Assembly (NCBI RefSeq): GCF_900590885.1
Contig: NZ_UUON01000004.1
Span: forward strand, 62,001-126,000
DNA length: 64,000 bases
Direction of reading: 5' to 3'
Source of the DNA: Pseudomonas viridiflava
Lineage (GTDB): Bacteria > Pseudomonadota > Gammaproteobacteria > Pseudomonadales > Pseudomonadaceae
Shown here piece by piece: positions 17,890 to 26,632 of the stretch; position 1 is the stretch's first letter; each line of letters starts with the position of its first letter. The notes beneath the pieces are model-generated. The model made no database searches. It had not been told where the DNA came from and saw only the letters and a list, made by a program, of their open reading frames with translations. A program made the position numbers and the translations under genes.

Positions 17890-19401
17890 ATGAATAATAA
17901 AAACAACGAAAAAAGTATTCGAAAGATAGAAACCAACGGGGTCGAACAGATCCCGGACCACGAACGTACCGCCGGCCCCAAGGATCTGTTTCGACTGATC
18001 TTCGGCGGTGCCAATACCTTTGCCACTGCCGTGCTGGGCTCGTTTCCAGTGCTGTTCGGCTTGTCGTTCCAGGCCGGTGTCTGGGCGATTGTGCTAGGCG
18101 TGCTGGTGGGTGCGCTGATCCTGGCACCCATGGGCCTGTTCGGGCCGATCAATGGCACCAACAACGCCGTGTCCTCCGGTGCGCACTTTGGTGTGCATGG
18201 GCGGATTGTCGGCTCGTTTCTGTCGCTGCTGACGGCAATTGCCTTCTTCTCACTGTCGGTGTGGAGTTCAGGCGATGCGCTGGTAGGCGGTGCGAAACGT
18301 CTGGTGGGGCTGCCGGAAACCGACCTGACCCTGGGCCTGGCCTATGGCTTGTTCGCCTTGCTGGTGCTGACCGTTTGCATCTACGGGTTTCGCTTCATGC
18401 TGTGGGTCAACCGCATTGCGGTGTGGGCCGCGAGCCTGCTGTTTCTGCTCGGTATCTTCGCCTTCGCGCCGGCCTTCGACAGCCATTTCGCCGGCAGCGT
18501 CGCCTTGGGCCAGACTGGTTTCTGGGCGGCTTTTATCGGCGCCGCGCTGGTGGCCATGAGCAACCCGATTTCCTTCGGTGCGTTCCTCGGCGACTGGTCG
18601 CGCTACATCCCACGTGAAACGCCGAAGATGCGCATCATGCTGGCGGTGGTATTCGCACAGATCGCCACCTTGATCCCGTTCCTGTTCGGCCTGGCCACCG
18701 CGACCATCGTGGCGATCAAGGCTCCGGACTACATCGCGGCCAACAACTATGTCGGCGGTTTGCTGGCGGTGGCGCCGGCGTGGTTCTTCCTGCCGGTGTG
18801 CCTGATTGCGGTGATCGGCGGTATGTCCACCGGCACCACCTCGCTGTATGGCACCGGGCTGGACATGTCCAGCGTGTTCCCACGGCTGCTGTCGCGGGTC
18901 AAGGCCACGCTGCTGATTGGGGTGATGTCGATTGCCTTCATCTTTATCGGACGTTTCGCCGCCAACCTGGTGCAGAGCGTGTCGACCTTTGCCGTGTTGA
19001 TCATCACCTGCACCACGCCATGGATGGTGATGATGATCATCGGCCTGATCGTGCGTCGCGGCTTCTATTGCCCGGATGACCTGCAGGTGTTCACCCGTGG
19101 TGAAACCGGCGGCCGCTACTGGTTCAGCCACGGCTGGAACTGGCGCGGGCTGGGGGCGTGGATTCCAAGTGCGCTGGTGGGGCTGTGTTTTGTGAACCTG
19201 CCGGGGCAGTTTGTCGGGCCGCTGGGTAATTTGGCCGATGGCATCGATATCAGCTTGCCGGTGACGCTGGGGTTGGCGTCGGTGGTTTATCTGACGTTGC
19301 TTCGGCTGTATCCGGAGCCCGCAGAGGTGTATGGACCCAGAGGAACAAGCCCCCTCACCACACAAAGCTCTATAGCCACTGCAAGCGTCCCCACTGCATA
19401 A
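17890..19401 (+). CDS. NCS1-family permease in the gbu cluster
   Basis: A 503-residue inner-membrane permease of the NCS1 (cytosine/purine/hydantoin) family with about twelve membrane segments. The hydrophilic N-terminus (1-35) leads to FRLIFGGANTFATAVLGSFP, a typical first helix. GTNNAVSSGAHFGV and SNPISFGAFLGDWSRY match conserved NCS1 loops. It lies 21 bases after the NTF2-like gene in the gbuA transcript. Uptake of guanidinobutyrate or a related nitrogen source is the likely role by context (PA1419 position). Confidence 0.82.
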   Translation: MNNKNNEKSIRKIETNGVEQIPDHERTAGPKDLFRLIFGGANTFATAVLGSFPVLFGLSFQAGVWAIVLGVLVGALILAPMGLFGPINGTNNAVSSGAHFGVHGRIVGSFLSLLTAIAFFSLSVWSSGDALVGGAKRLVGLPETDLTLGLAYGLFALLVLTVCIYGFRFMLWVNRIAVWAASLLFLLGIFAFAPAFDSHFAGSVALGQTGFWAAFIGAALVAMSNPISFGAFLGDWSRYIPRETPKMRIMLAVVFAQIATLIPFLFGLATATIVAIKAPDYIAANNYVGGLLAVAPAWFFLPVCLIAVIGGMSTGTTSLYGTGLDMSSVFPRLLSRVKATLLIGVMSIAFIFIGRFAANLVQSVSTFAVLIITCTTPWMVMMIIGLIVRRGFYCPDDLQVFTRGETGGRYWFSHGWNWRGLGAWIPSALVGLCFVNLPGQFVGPLGNLADGIDISLPVTLGLASVVYLTLLRLYPEPAEVYGPRGTSPLTTQSSIATASVPTA

Positions 19402-19425
19402 AACAATAATCGGAGAATCGCCGTC

Positions 19426-20808
19426 ATGGCTTTGGATTTATTCGTCGTACTCATCTACGCCGCCGGCATGCTCGTGCTCGGCTATTACGGCATGCGCCGC
19501 GCCAAGACCCACGAAGACTACCTGGTGGCCGGGCGCAACCTGGGCCCGACGCTGTACATGGGCACCATGGCCGCCACGGTATTGGGCGGTGCATCCACCG
19601 TCGGCACCGTGCGCCTGGGTTACGTGCATGGCATCTCCGGCTTCTGGCTGTGCGCCGCGCTGGGCATGGGGATCATTGCGCTGAACCTGTTCCTGGCCAA
19701 GCCGCTGCTGAAGCTGAAGATTTTCACCGTGACCCAGGTGCTGGAAAAACGCTACAACCCCATGGCCCGCCAGGCCAGTGCGGTGATCATGCTGGCCTAC
19801 GCGCTGATGATCGGCGTGACCTCGATCCTGGCCATCGGCACCGTGCTGCAAGTGCTGTTCGGCCTGCCGTTCTGGATTTCGGTGTTGTTGGGTGGTGGTG
19901 TGGTGGTGGTCTATTCGACCATCGGCGGCATGTGGTCGCTGACCCTCACCGACATCGTGCAATTCGTGATCAAGACCGTTGGGCTGATGTTTATCCTGCT
20001 GCCGATCTGCCTGTACCGCGTGGGCGGCTGGGACGAACTGGTGGCCAAGCTGCCAGCGTCGAGCTTCAGCTTCACCGCGATCGGCTGGGACACGATCATC
20101 ACCTACTTCATGATCTACTTCTTCGGCATCCTGATCGGCCAGGACATCTGGCAACGGGTGTTCACCGCCCGTGACGAAAAAGTGGCCAAGTACGCCGGCA
20201 CCTTCGCGGGTTTCTACTGCATCCTCTACGGCCTGGCCTGCGCGCTGATTGGTATGGCGGCGCATGTGTTGATTCCGGACCTGGATAACGTCAACAACGC
20301 GTTTGCGGCCATCGTCAAAATGTCGCTGCCCGACGGCATCCGTGGCCTGGTGATTGCCGCTGCGCTGGCCGCGATGATGTCCACTGCCAGTGCCGGCTTG
20401 CTGGCTGCATCCACCGTGTTGACTGAAGACCTGTTGCCGCGTTTGCGCGGGGGTAAACAGTCGAGCCTGAACATCAACCGCCTGTTCACCCTGCTGACCG
20501 GCATTGCCGTGCTGGGTATTGCGTTGGTGGTGAGCGACGTGATCAGCGCCCTGACGCTGGCCTACAACCTGTTGGTGGGCGGCATGCTGATCCCGCTGAT
20601 CGGGGCGATCTTCTGGAAGCGCGCGACGACGTCGGGGGCAATCACGTCCATGGCCCTGGGCTTTGTGACTGCGCTGGCTTTCATGATCAAAGATGGTTTG
20701 GACGCGAACACGCCGATCTACTACAGCTTGGCCGTGGGCCTGGTGAGCTTTGTGCTGGTGAGTTTGCTGTCGCGCCGGCCACAAGCGGTGGCGGCTCGGG
20801 CGGTGTAA
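19426..20808 (+). CDS. Sodium:solute symporter (SSS family)
   Basis: A 460-residue membrane transporter of the SSS family (PutP/PanF type) with about twelve to thirteen helices. GRNLGPTLYMGTMAATVLGGAS near residues 37-58 and the sodium-site region AALAAMMSTASAGLLAASTVLTEDL near 305 are hallmarks. It is the last gene of the gbuA transcript and corresponds in position to PA1418. The cluster therefore has two unrelated uptake systems for one pathway. Confidence 0.85.
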   Translation: MALDLFVVLIYAAGMLVLGYYGMRRAKTHEDYLVAGRNLGPTLYMGTMAATVLGGASTVGTVRLGYVHGISGFWLCAALGMGIIALNLFLAKPLLKLKIFTVTQVLEKRYNPMARQASAVIMLAYALMIGVTSILAIGTVLQVLFGLPFWISVLLGGGVVVVYSTIGGMWSLTLTDIVQFVIKTVGLMFILLPICLYRVGGWDELVAKLPASSFSFTAIGWDTIITYFMIYFFGILIGQDIWQRVFTARDEKVAKYAGTFAGFYCILYGLACALIGMAAHVLIPDLDNVNNAFAAIVKMSLPDGIRGLVIAAALAAMMSTASAGLLAASTVLTEDLLPRLRGGKQSSLNINRLFTLLTGIAVLGIALVVSDVISALTLAYNLLVGGMLIPLIGAIFWKRATTSGAITSMALGFVTALAFMIKDGLDANTPIYYSLAVGLVSFVLVSLLSRRPQAVAARAV

Positions 20809-20839
20809 GAAAGAATAATGCTTGGGAGGATTTCTTCAG

Positions 20840-20874
20840 CGGGTGCGACGTCGGATGTCGCGCCCGTTTTTTTT
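20840..20874 (+). terminator. Rho-independent terminator of the gbu operon
   Basis: CGGGTGCGAC pairs with GTCGCGCCCG (one G-T pair) across a seven-base loop and is followed by eight T. Confidence 0.9.
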
Positions 20875-20892
20875 GACCTTGCATAAAACAAC

Positions 20893-20981
20893 TGTGGGAG
20901 TGGGCTTGCCCGCGAGTGCGGTGAGTCAGTCAATGATTTATCGACTGATACACCGCACTCGCGGGCAAGCCCACTCCCACA
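20893..20981. repeat. REP/REPIN inverted repeat R2
   Basis: The arms begin tgtgggagtgggcttgcccg and continue for about 31 bases; the second arm is the near-exact complement, with a loop of about 28 bases. The body (GAGTGGGCTTGCCCGCGAGTGCGGTG) differs from the other repeats here, so it belongs to a different sub-family. Confidence 0.9.
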
Positions 20982-21014
20982 TTTAAAACTGCCATGGCCC
21001 AGCGAGCGCGGACT

Positions 21015-21137
21015 TTACCGGCGGCGTGGACGACGCTGCTCATCGTCGGTGCGAATCGGCACCGGTTGCAGTGGAGGCTCGATCAAGCCCAGTGCAACCC
21101 CAACGTCATGGAGCCAGTTTTGGATTTTCTCTTTCAT
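21015..21137 (-). CDS. PA1414-family microprotein, 40 residues
   Basis: A 40-codon gene too short for most gene finders. Translation starts MKEKIQNWLHDVGVALGLIE, followed by a proline-rich PPLQPVPI and a basic tail ending RRPRRR. The N-terminal half could form an amphipathic helix. The start has a strong ribosome site (AAAGGGGGCAACC). I match it to the PA1414 family of pseudomonads by sequence pattern and by its place beside the gbu genes. In P. aeruginosa that locus is known for very high expression at low oxygen and for the regulatory RNA SicX. An ANR-like box lies upstream. Confidence 0.75.
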   Translation of the reverse strand: MKEKIQNWLHDVGVALGLIEPPLQPVPIRTDDEQRRPRRR

Positions 21138-21255
21138 GGTTGCCCCCTTTGAGGGTAATGCTGGTAGGCGCAAGTTCTGTCGCCTTTTCCTACACTGATA
21201 GTAGCCCTAAGTCCTACGTAATGCTTGAACGAAAGCACAACGAACTATTACTGAA

Positions 21256-21269
21256 TTGATCCGAATCCT
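21256..21269 (-). promoter_or_regulatory. Candidate ANR/FNR box upstream of the PA1414-like gene
   Basis: On the minus strand the site reads AGGAT-N4-ATCAA, eight of ten bases matching TTGAT-N4-ATCAA. TACTAT (21198-21203, minus strand) is a possible -10, which would place the box near -71. The site also lies within the last bases before the LysR stop at 21280. Confidence 0.45.
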
Positions 21270-21279
21270 GACTGATCGT

Positions 21280-22173
21280 TCAAGCAATCGCGCGGGTGTC
21301 TGGTAATAGCTCAGCCTTACCCGCCTGCTGGAGGTCGATCCACGCATTGAGGTTAGCGCCGAGCATACCCTTTCGCCACATCAGCCAGGTGGTCGCAGTG
21401 GCAAAAGGCCCTGTCAACGGATGAACGGACACGCTGTCCTTGCCCGGCAGGCTGTCGAGCATGGATTCGGACATCAGCGCCACACCGGAACCGGCGATCA
21501 CGCACGCCAGCATGCCCTGATAGGACTCAATCTCGATGGCGCGCCCCATGGCCACCCGTTCGTGGGAAAACCAGGTTTCCAGGCGCGTACGGTAGGCGCA
21601 ACTGCGTCGGAAGGTGAACACCGAGCGGCCAGCAACGTCCTGGGGCCCGCGCACCGGTGGGTGGTCGGCTTCGCAAATCAGCACCAGGCGCTCTTCGCAC
21701 AGGGGCACGCCGTCCAGCGTGGCGATTGTGATTGGGCCGTCGACAAAGGCCGCATCCAGGCGCCCGGTGATCAGGCCTTCAAGCAGCTCGCCGCTGGGCG
21801 CGGACTGCACCTGCAGGTTCACCATCGGATACGACTTGTGATAGCGCGCCAACAGCTTCGGCAAATGCACTGCCGCCGTGCTGTACATGCTGCCCACCAC
21901 AAAATCGCCAGCCGGCTGGCCGCCTTGCACGGCGCCATGGGCTTCGTCATGCAGGGCCAGCAGACGCGTGCTGTAGTCCAGCAACACCTTGCCAGCAGGA
22001 GAAAGCTGCAAACGCTGGCGCTCGCGCACAAACAGCTCTACACCCAACTGCTCCTCCATTTGCTTGAGGCGGGTCGACAGGTTCGACGGCACGCGGTGCA
22101 GGCGCTCGGCCGCTCGGGTAATGGAGCCCTCCTCCGCCACGGCCTGGAAAATCCGCAATTGACTGAACTCCAT
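21280..22173 (-). CDS. LysR-type transcriptional regulator
   Basis: A 297-residue LysR regulator. MEFSQLRIFQAVAEEGSITRAAERLHRVPSNLSTRLKQ is the N-terminal winged helix (1-60); the effector domain follows from about 88. The ATG at 22173 is preceded by GGAGAAAGGT; a TTG at 22185 is less likely because it would lie on the ribosome site. It is divergent from an MFS exporter gene, which is its probable target. Confidence 0.87.
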   Translation of the reverse strand: MEFSQLRIFQAVAEEGSITRAAERLHRVPSNLSTRLKQMEEQLGVELFVRERQRLQLSPAGKVLLDYSTRLLALHDEAHGAVQGGQPAGDFVVGSMYSTAAVHLPKLLARYHKSYPMVNLQVQSAPSGELLEGLITGRLDAAFVDGPITIATLDGVPLCEERLVLICEADHPPVRGPQDVAGRSVFTFRRSCAYRTRLETWFSHERVAMGRAIEIESYQGMLACVIAGSGVALMSESMLDSLPGKDSVSVHPLTGPFATATTWLMWRKGMLGANLNAWIDLQQAGKAELLPDTRAIA

Positions 22174-22276
22174 ACCTTTCTCCAAAACTGAACAAGTTGC
22201 TCACTATTATTCAATTTTACAGAAAGTCAATCCGCTTTAGCCTGAGGGTCATCGCTTCTTTGCAGGAAACCTGAAC

Positions 22277-23482
22277 ATGTCACCCCTGATCCGCTTACTC
22301 GCAAGCTTTGTCGCCCTGATGATGGCCATGGGCATCGGCCGCTTCGCCCTCACCCCGCAGATGCCGCACCTGCTCAGCGAAGGGCAGATCGACCTGACCG
22401 GCGCCGGGCTGATTGCCGCGGCCAATTACCTCGGCTACTTCGTCGGTGCGGTGGATTCGATCTTCGCCCGCAGCCACCACCATGTGCGCGGTCGCCTGTA
22501 TGGCGGCCTATGGCTGTGCGTGCTGCTGACGTTTGCGTCGTACTGGGCCCATGGGTTCTGGCCGCACCTGCTGTTGCGCTTTGGCACCGGTGTGGCCAGT
22601 GCCTGGGCCCTGGTGATGATCACCAGCCTGAGCCAGCCACTGGCGATTGCCGCCGGGCGCCCACGTCTCGGCGCCCTGGTGTTCGCCGGCCCGGGCCTGG
22701 GGATTTTTCTGACCGGGTTGCTGGCGCTGGGCTCCAACCTGCTGGGGCAAAACTCCGCAACGTTATGGCTGGTGTATGGCGTGGTCGCGCTAGTGATGTT
22801 GCTGGCGATCCTGCCCTTTCTACCCAAGCCCGCCACCGGCACATCGGTGGCCAGCCATACGCAGGCTGGCAGCAACGGCAGCATTGCGCACCTGTGCTGG
22901 ATCTATGTGTTGTACGGCTTGGGCTACATCATTCCGGCGACGTTTCTGTCGCAGATGGCCAGCGCGCAGTTCAAGGGCGCCTGGCAGGCGGATCTGTTCT
23001 GGCCGTGCTTTGGCCTGGCGGCGGCGATCGGCGTGGTAGTCGCCAGCCTGCGTCGCAAAGACCCGGACACCACCCGTCGCTGGCTGATGACCACCTTATG
23101 GCTGCAAGCTGCGGGGGTTTTTGCCTGCCTGCTGGGCAACGGCTGGGGGTTGGCGTTGGGTGTGTTGCTGTGCGGCGCGCCGTTCCTGGCGTGCATGCAG
23201 TTGGTGATGGCGCGCTTGCGGGACGTGGCGCCCCACGGCTACCAGCGCAACACCGGGCTGCTCACCGCCAGCTTTGCCATCGGTCAACTGAGCGGGCCGT
23301 TGCTGGCATCGGTAAGCAGCCACCTCAGCGGCGGCCTGCAACCGGCATTGGTGATCGCCGGAGCAGGCCTGCTGCTGGCGGGCGGGATATTACTTAGCCC
23401 GCAACCAGCGGGGCTGGCGCGCGAAGCTGCTCACGCCGCGCCAACACCAGGAAAAACAGCCCACCCAGGAAGCACCCGGTAA
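22277..23482 (+). CDS. MFS transporter, YbfB/YjiJ family
   Basis: A 401-residue twelve-helix permease. LLASFVALMMAMGIGRFALTPQMP and GLIAAANYLGYFVGAVDS near the N-terminus are characteristic of the YbfB/YjiJ group. The substrate is unknown. It is divergent from a LysR gene. Its last 89 bases overlap, tail to tail, the 3' end of the NCS1 permease gene on the other strand. Confidence 0.83.
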   Translation: MSPLIRLLASFVALMMAMGIGRFALTPQMPHLLSEGQIDLTGAGLIAAANYLGYFVGAVDSIFARSHHHVRGRLYGGLWLCVLLTFASYWAHGFWPHLLLRFGTGVASAWALVMITSLSQPLAIAAGRPRLGALVFAGPGLGIFLTGLLALGSNLLGQNSATLWLVYGVVALVMLLAILPFLPKPATGTSVASHTQAGSNGSIAHLCWIYVLYGLGYIIPATFLSQMASAQFKGAWQADLFWPCFGLAAAIGVVVASLRRKDPDTTRRWLMTTLWLQAAGVFACLLGNGWGLALGVLLCGAPFLACMQLVMARLRDVAPHGYQRNTGLLTASFAIGQLSGPLLASVSSHLSGGLQPALVIAGAGLLLAGGILLSPQPAGLAREAAHAAPTPGKTAHPGSTR

Positions 23483-24836
23483 ACCAGGCGAAGTTGGCCA
23501 TGCCCTGCAACGCCGGGGTGAAGGTGATCGCGACGCCCACCAGCGTCGCGGGCACCAGTGCCTTGACCGCCGTCCAGTTCACGCCGCCATCGAAGTAATA
23601 GCGCCCACTCGGGCTGTCATCGAACAGCGCATCCACGTCGATTTTCTGCTTTTTGATCAGGTAGAAATCCACCAGCAGGATCCCGAACAGCGGGCCAATG
23701 AAGGCCGCGAGGATATCCAGGGTGTAGTGGATCATCAGCGGGTTGTTGAACAGGTTCCACGGGGTGATGAAGATCGACGCCACTGCCGCGATCATCCCGC
23801 CGGCGCGCCAGCTGATCTTGCTCGGCGCCACATTGGCGAAGTCAAACGCCGGGGACACGAAGTTGGCGACAATATTGATACCGATAGTCGCAGTGACGAA
23901 CGCAAAGGCGCCGAGCAGCACCGCCATGCTGTTATCGATACGCGAGACGGTGGCAATCGGGTCGTGGAGCATTTCGCCAAACACCGGCAAGGTGCCCGAC
24001 ACGATCACCACGGTCACCAGCGAAAACGCCAGGAAATTCACCGGCAGCCCCCAGAAGTTACCGCGTCGCACATCCTGCATGCTGCGGCAGTAGCGGCTGA
24101 AGTCGCCGAAATTCAAGGTAGGCCCGGAGAAGTAAGACACCACCAGCGCCGTCGCCACAATCACTTGGCCAAAGGCCTGCCAGCCCGACAGGGATTTTTC
24201 CGACAGGGTAAAGCTGATATTCGCCCAGCCCGCCTTCCACACGATCCAGCCCGCCAGGGCAAACATCACCGCGTACACCACCGGCCCCGCCCAATCGATA
24301 AAGCGGCGAATCGACTCCATGCCAGCCCAGAACACTGCCGCCTGCAGCACCCAGAGACTGAGGAAACCGAACCAGCCCAAGTATGACAAGCCGGCGAAAT
24401 GCGGTTCTGCATATACCGCCATTTGTGGGAAAAACCGCAGCACTACGATGATCAAGGCGCTCGACGCCAGGTAGGTCTGAATCCCGTACCAGGCCACGGC
24501 GATCAGGCCGCGAATCACCGCTGGAATATTCGCGCCAAACACCCCAAAGGCCAGCCGGCAGATCACCGGATACGGCACTGCCGCTTGCTGGCTCGGCTTG
24601 GCGACCAGGTTGGCAATCAACTGCACGATGCAGATACCGGCGAGCAAGGCGATCAACACCTGCCAGCTGGCGAGGCCCAGGGCAAACAGGCTGGCGGCGA
24701 ATACATAGCCGCCGACGCTGTGCACGTCGCTCATCCAGAAGGCGAAGATGTTGTACCAGGTCCATTTTTGCGGCAGCGGGCCCAGGTCCTGATTGTACAG
24801 GCGCGGGCTGTAGCCTTTGGGCAAGTGTTCGGTCAT
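23394..24836 (-). CDS. NCS1-family nucleobase:cation symporter
   Basis: A 480-residue NCS1 permease. YSPRLYNQDLGPLPQKWTWYNIFAFWMSDVHSVGGY is the conserved N-terminal block of the Mhp1/allantoin/uracil branch. About twelve helices follow. The ATG at 24836 begins MTEHLPKGYSP; the frame runs on to 24944 but without a good start. Closest in feel to the permease in the pyrimidine/hydantoin degradation locus of P. aeruginosa, but no catabolic gene is adjacent here, so the substrate (uracil, allantoin or hydantoin) is open. Confidence 0.83.
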   Translation of the reverse strand: MTEHLPKGYSPRLYNQDLGPLPQKWTWYNIFAFWMSDVHSVGGYVFAASLFALGLASWQVLIALLAGICIVQLIANLVAKPSQQAAVPYPVICRLAFGVFGANIPAVIRGLIAVAWYGIQTYLASSALIIVVLRFFPQMAVYAEPHFAGLSYLGWFGFLSLWVLQAAVFWAGMESIRRFIDWAGPVVYAVMFALAGWIVWKAGWANISFTLSEKSLSGWQAFGQVIVATALVVSYFSGPTLNFGDFSRYCRSMQDVRRGNFWGLPVNFLAFSLVTVVIVSGTLPVFGEMLHDPIATVSRIDNSMAVLLGAFAFVTATIGINIVANFVSPAFDFANVAPSKISWRAGGMIAAVASIFITPWNLFNNPLMIHYTLDILAAFIGPLFGILLVDFYLIKKQKIDVDALFDDSPSGRYYFDGGVNWTAVKALVPATLVGVAITFTPALQGMANFAWFTGCFLGGLFFLVLARREQLRAPAPLVAG

Positions 24837-25022
24837 TGCTGGGCTCCTCGAAATACCGGCCTGCGCTACCGTCGCGGGTGCATACGGTAGGCGGCATGGT
24901 TTGTATACGAAGGAGTCAGCAGAATACGTGCCAATGGCACACAATCCCTCTACAACGGGGTTCCAAAGGGTTTATGAGAAGGGCCGGCGCTCAGCAACGG
25001 TGCACATAAATCCTGTACACAA
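24837..25022. promoter_or_regulatory. Upstream region of the NCS1 permease with inverted repeats
   Basis: CTACCGT (24866-24872) and ACGGTAG (24884-24890) form a 7-base inverted repeat with 11 bases between, within 55 bases of the permease start. Just beyond lies TTGTATACGAA (24901-24911), resembling the TTGTATACAA type of GntR/FadR operator. Both are candidates only; no regulator gene is adjacent. Confidence 0.35.
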
Positions 25023-25421
25023 TCATTGGTGCACTCGATGTGCACACAGATAGCCAACCGTGCAACAAGCTGCCGTCAAGACGGTGCCCCAGGCCATGTC
25101 CATCACCGCCAACCCGGCCGACCAGCCTTGCAGCGTGGCCCAGTTGCTCAAGTCGTAGGTGCCGTAGGCGACCAGGCCCAGCAACGCGCCCAGGCGCGCG
25201 GCACGTTGCCAGCTGGCGCTTGGCAGGATCACCAGCACCACACAACCGAGGGCATACAGCAGATAGAACAGCACGGCGGGCAGCAGGCGCGGCTGATCAA
25301 GCATCAGCGGGCCCAGCAGGGATTTGTAGGTCGGGCCCATGAGAACACCGAGCCAGAGGCCGTCGAGCACCAGAAAAGCCAGCAAGGTGCCGAGGTAAGC
25401 GAACAGCGATTTTTTGGACAT
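25023..25421 (-). CDS. DUF2177 membrane protein
   Basis: A 132-residue inner-membrane protein of the DUF2177 family. It begins MSKKSLFAYLGTLLAFLVLDGLWLG and has four hydrophobic segments (about 6-24, 46-64, 73-90 and 104-122). LGLVAYGTYDLSNWATLQGW is the conserved third-loop region. Function unknown. Single gene, lying 52 bases after cvfB on the same strand. Confidence 0.85.
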   Translation of the reverse strand: MSKKSLFAYLGTLLAFLVLDGLWLGVLMGPTYKSLLGPLMLDQPRLLPAVLFYLLYALGCVVLVILPSASWQRAARLGALLGLVAYGTYDLSNWATLQGWSAGLAVMDMAWGTVLTAACCTVGYLCAHRVHQ

Positions 25422-25473
25422 GGATGCAACCTCTGTAGGCGCCCGTTGGCGCCTACAGAAGAGCAAACCGCAC

Positions 25474-26310
25474 TCAGCTTAGTTCAATGCGATCCGCATG
25501 AATCACGATCTGGCCCTGCTTGTAGAGAGCACCAATCGCTTTCTTGAAGTTGCCCTTGCTCACGCCGAACAAGTTGCTGATCACCGCCGGGTCGCTTTTG
25601 TCGCTGACCGGCAGGCTGCCGTTGTTTTCACGCAACTTGGCGAGGATCTTCGAGTTAAGGCTGGAGGCCGCTTCCTGGCCGACCGGTTGCAGGCTCAGGC
25701 TGATGTTGCCATCGGCGCGGATCTCTTTGATAAAGCCTTTTTCTTCTTTACCCGGGCGCAGGAACTTGAACACTTCGTTCTTGTGAATCAGGCCCCAATG
25801 CTTGTTGTTGATGATCGCCTTGAAGCCCATGTCGGTGGCCTCGGCCACCAGCAGGTCGACTTCCTGGCCCACCTGGTAGTTGGCCGGGGTCTTGTCCAGG
25901 TAACGATCAAGGCGCGCCGTCGCGGTGATGCGCTTGGTGTGCTTGTCGAGGTAGACGTGCACCACACAATACTCACCGGCGGTCATCTGGCGCTTTTCTT
26001 CCGAATACGGCAGCAACAGGTCCTTTGGCAAACCCCAGTCGAGGAATACACCAATGCTGTTGACTTCGACTACTTTCAAACTGGCGAACTCGCCCACTTG
26101 AACTTTCGGCTTTTCAGTCGTGGCGATAAGTTTGTCATCGCTGTCCAGATAAATGAAAACGTTAAGCCAGTCTTCATCTTCACTGGGAATATCTTTGGGG
26201 ATGTACCGATTAGGCAAGAGGATTTCACCGTCTTGCGCACCGTCCAGGTACAAACCAAAGTTAGTATGTTTAACCACTTGCAAACTGTTGTAGCGCCCGA
26301 CTAAAGCCAT
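25474..26310 (-). CDS. cvfB: CvfB-family S1 RNA-binding protein
   Basis: A 278-residue protein with S1-like OB folds in series, followed by a C-terminal winged helix (about 215-278; FGVSKGNFKKAIGALYKQGQI). MALVGRYNSLQVVKHTNFGLYLDG is the conserved start. CvfB/YitL proteins bind RNA and, in staphylococci, affect virulence gene expression. The ATG at 26310 is preceded by GAGGG; an ATG at 26325 has no ribosome site. Confidence 0.87.
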   Translation of the reverse strand: MALVGRYNSLQVVKHTNFGLYLDGAQDGEILLPNRYIPKDIPSEDEDWLNVFIYLDSDDKLIATTEKPKVQVGEFASLKVVEVNSIGVFLDWGLPKDLLLPYSEEKRQMTAGEYCVVHVYLDKHTKRITATARLDRYLDKTPANYQVGQEVDLLVAEATDMGFKAIINNKHWGLIHKNEVFKFLRPGKEEKGFIKEIRADGNISLSLQPVGQEAASSLNSKILAKLRENNGSLPVSDKSDPAVISNLFGVSKGNFKKAIGALYKQGQIVIHADRIELS

Positions 26311-26632
26311 TTCCAATACCCTCATTGCGTGGGCGGCATTCTACCCGAGTTGCGCCCGCTACGCGCGCGCGCCTTGCAAATCACGGGCTGGCGTGGCGTT
26401 CTACTGGCCCCGCCCCGCTCGTCCGATCACGTGGCTGAATTTTGCCATGCGGCCCGCACTGATTCGCACAGTGGTTTCGAGTCAAAACAGTAAGTTAGCC
26501 GCTTATTTCAAGGACGAACTTTGGCTATTTCCAGCCGCAGCACTTATTCCTGGGGGATATTTGCCAAGCAATTGTCAAGTATTTCCTGTACGATGCCTGG
26601 CCAAGTTAATTTTCTACAGGTTAGTGGCCGCC
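26311..26632. other. Intergenic region upstream of cvfB and of the 59-residue gene
   Basis: 322 bases without a convincing gene. The left part is very GC-rich with a CGCGCGCGCG run; the right part (about 26480-26620) is AT-rich and should hold the promoter of the small gene at 26633. A frame is open across the right part, but its codon pattern and lack of a ribosome site do not support coding. Confidence 0.55.

Noticed and set aside
19438..20784. A 448-codon His/Gln-rich frame opposite the sodium:solute symporter gene
   Set aside because: Same effect: an antisense shadow of a membrane protein gene.
25029..25045. GTGCAC-N5-GTGCAC near-palindrome
   Set aside because: It falls inside the last codons of the DUF2177 gene and encodes its C-terminus; no evidence that it is an operator.
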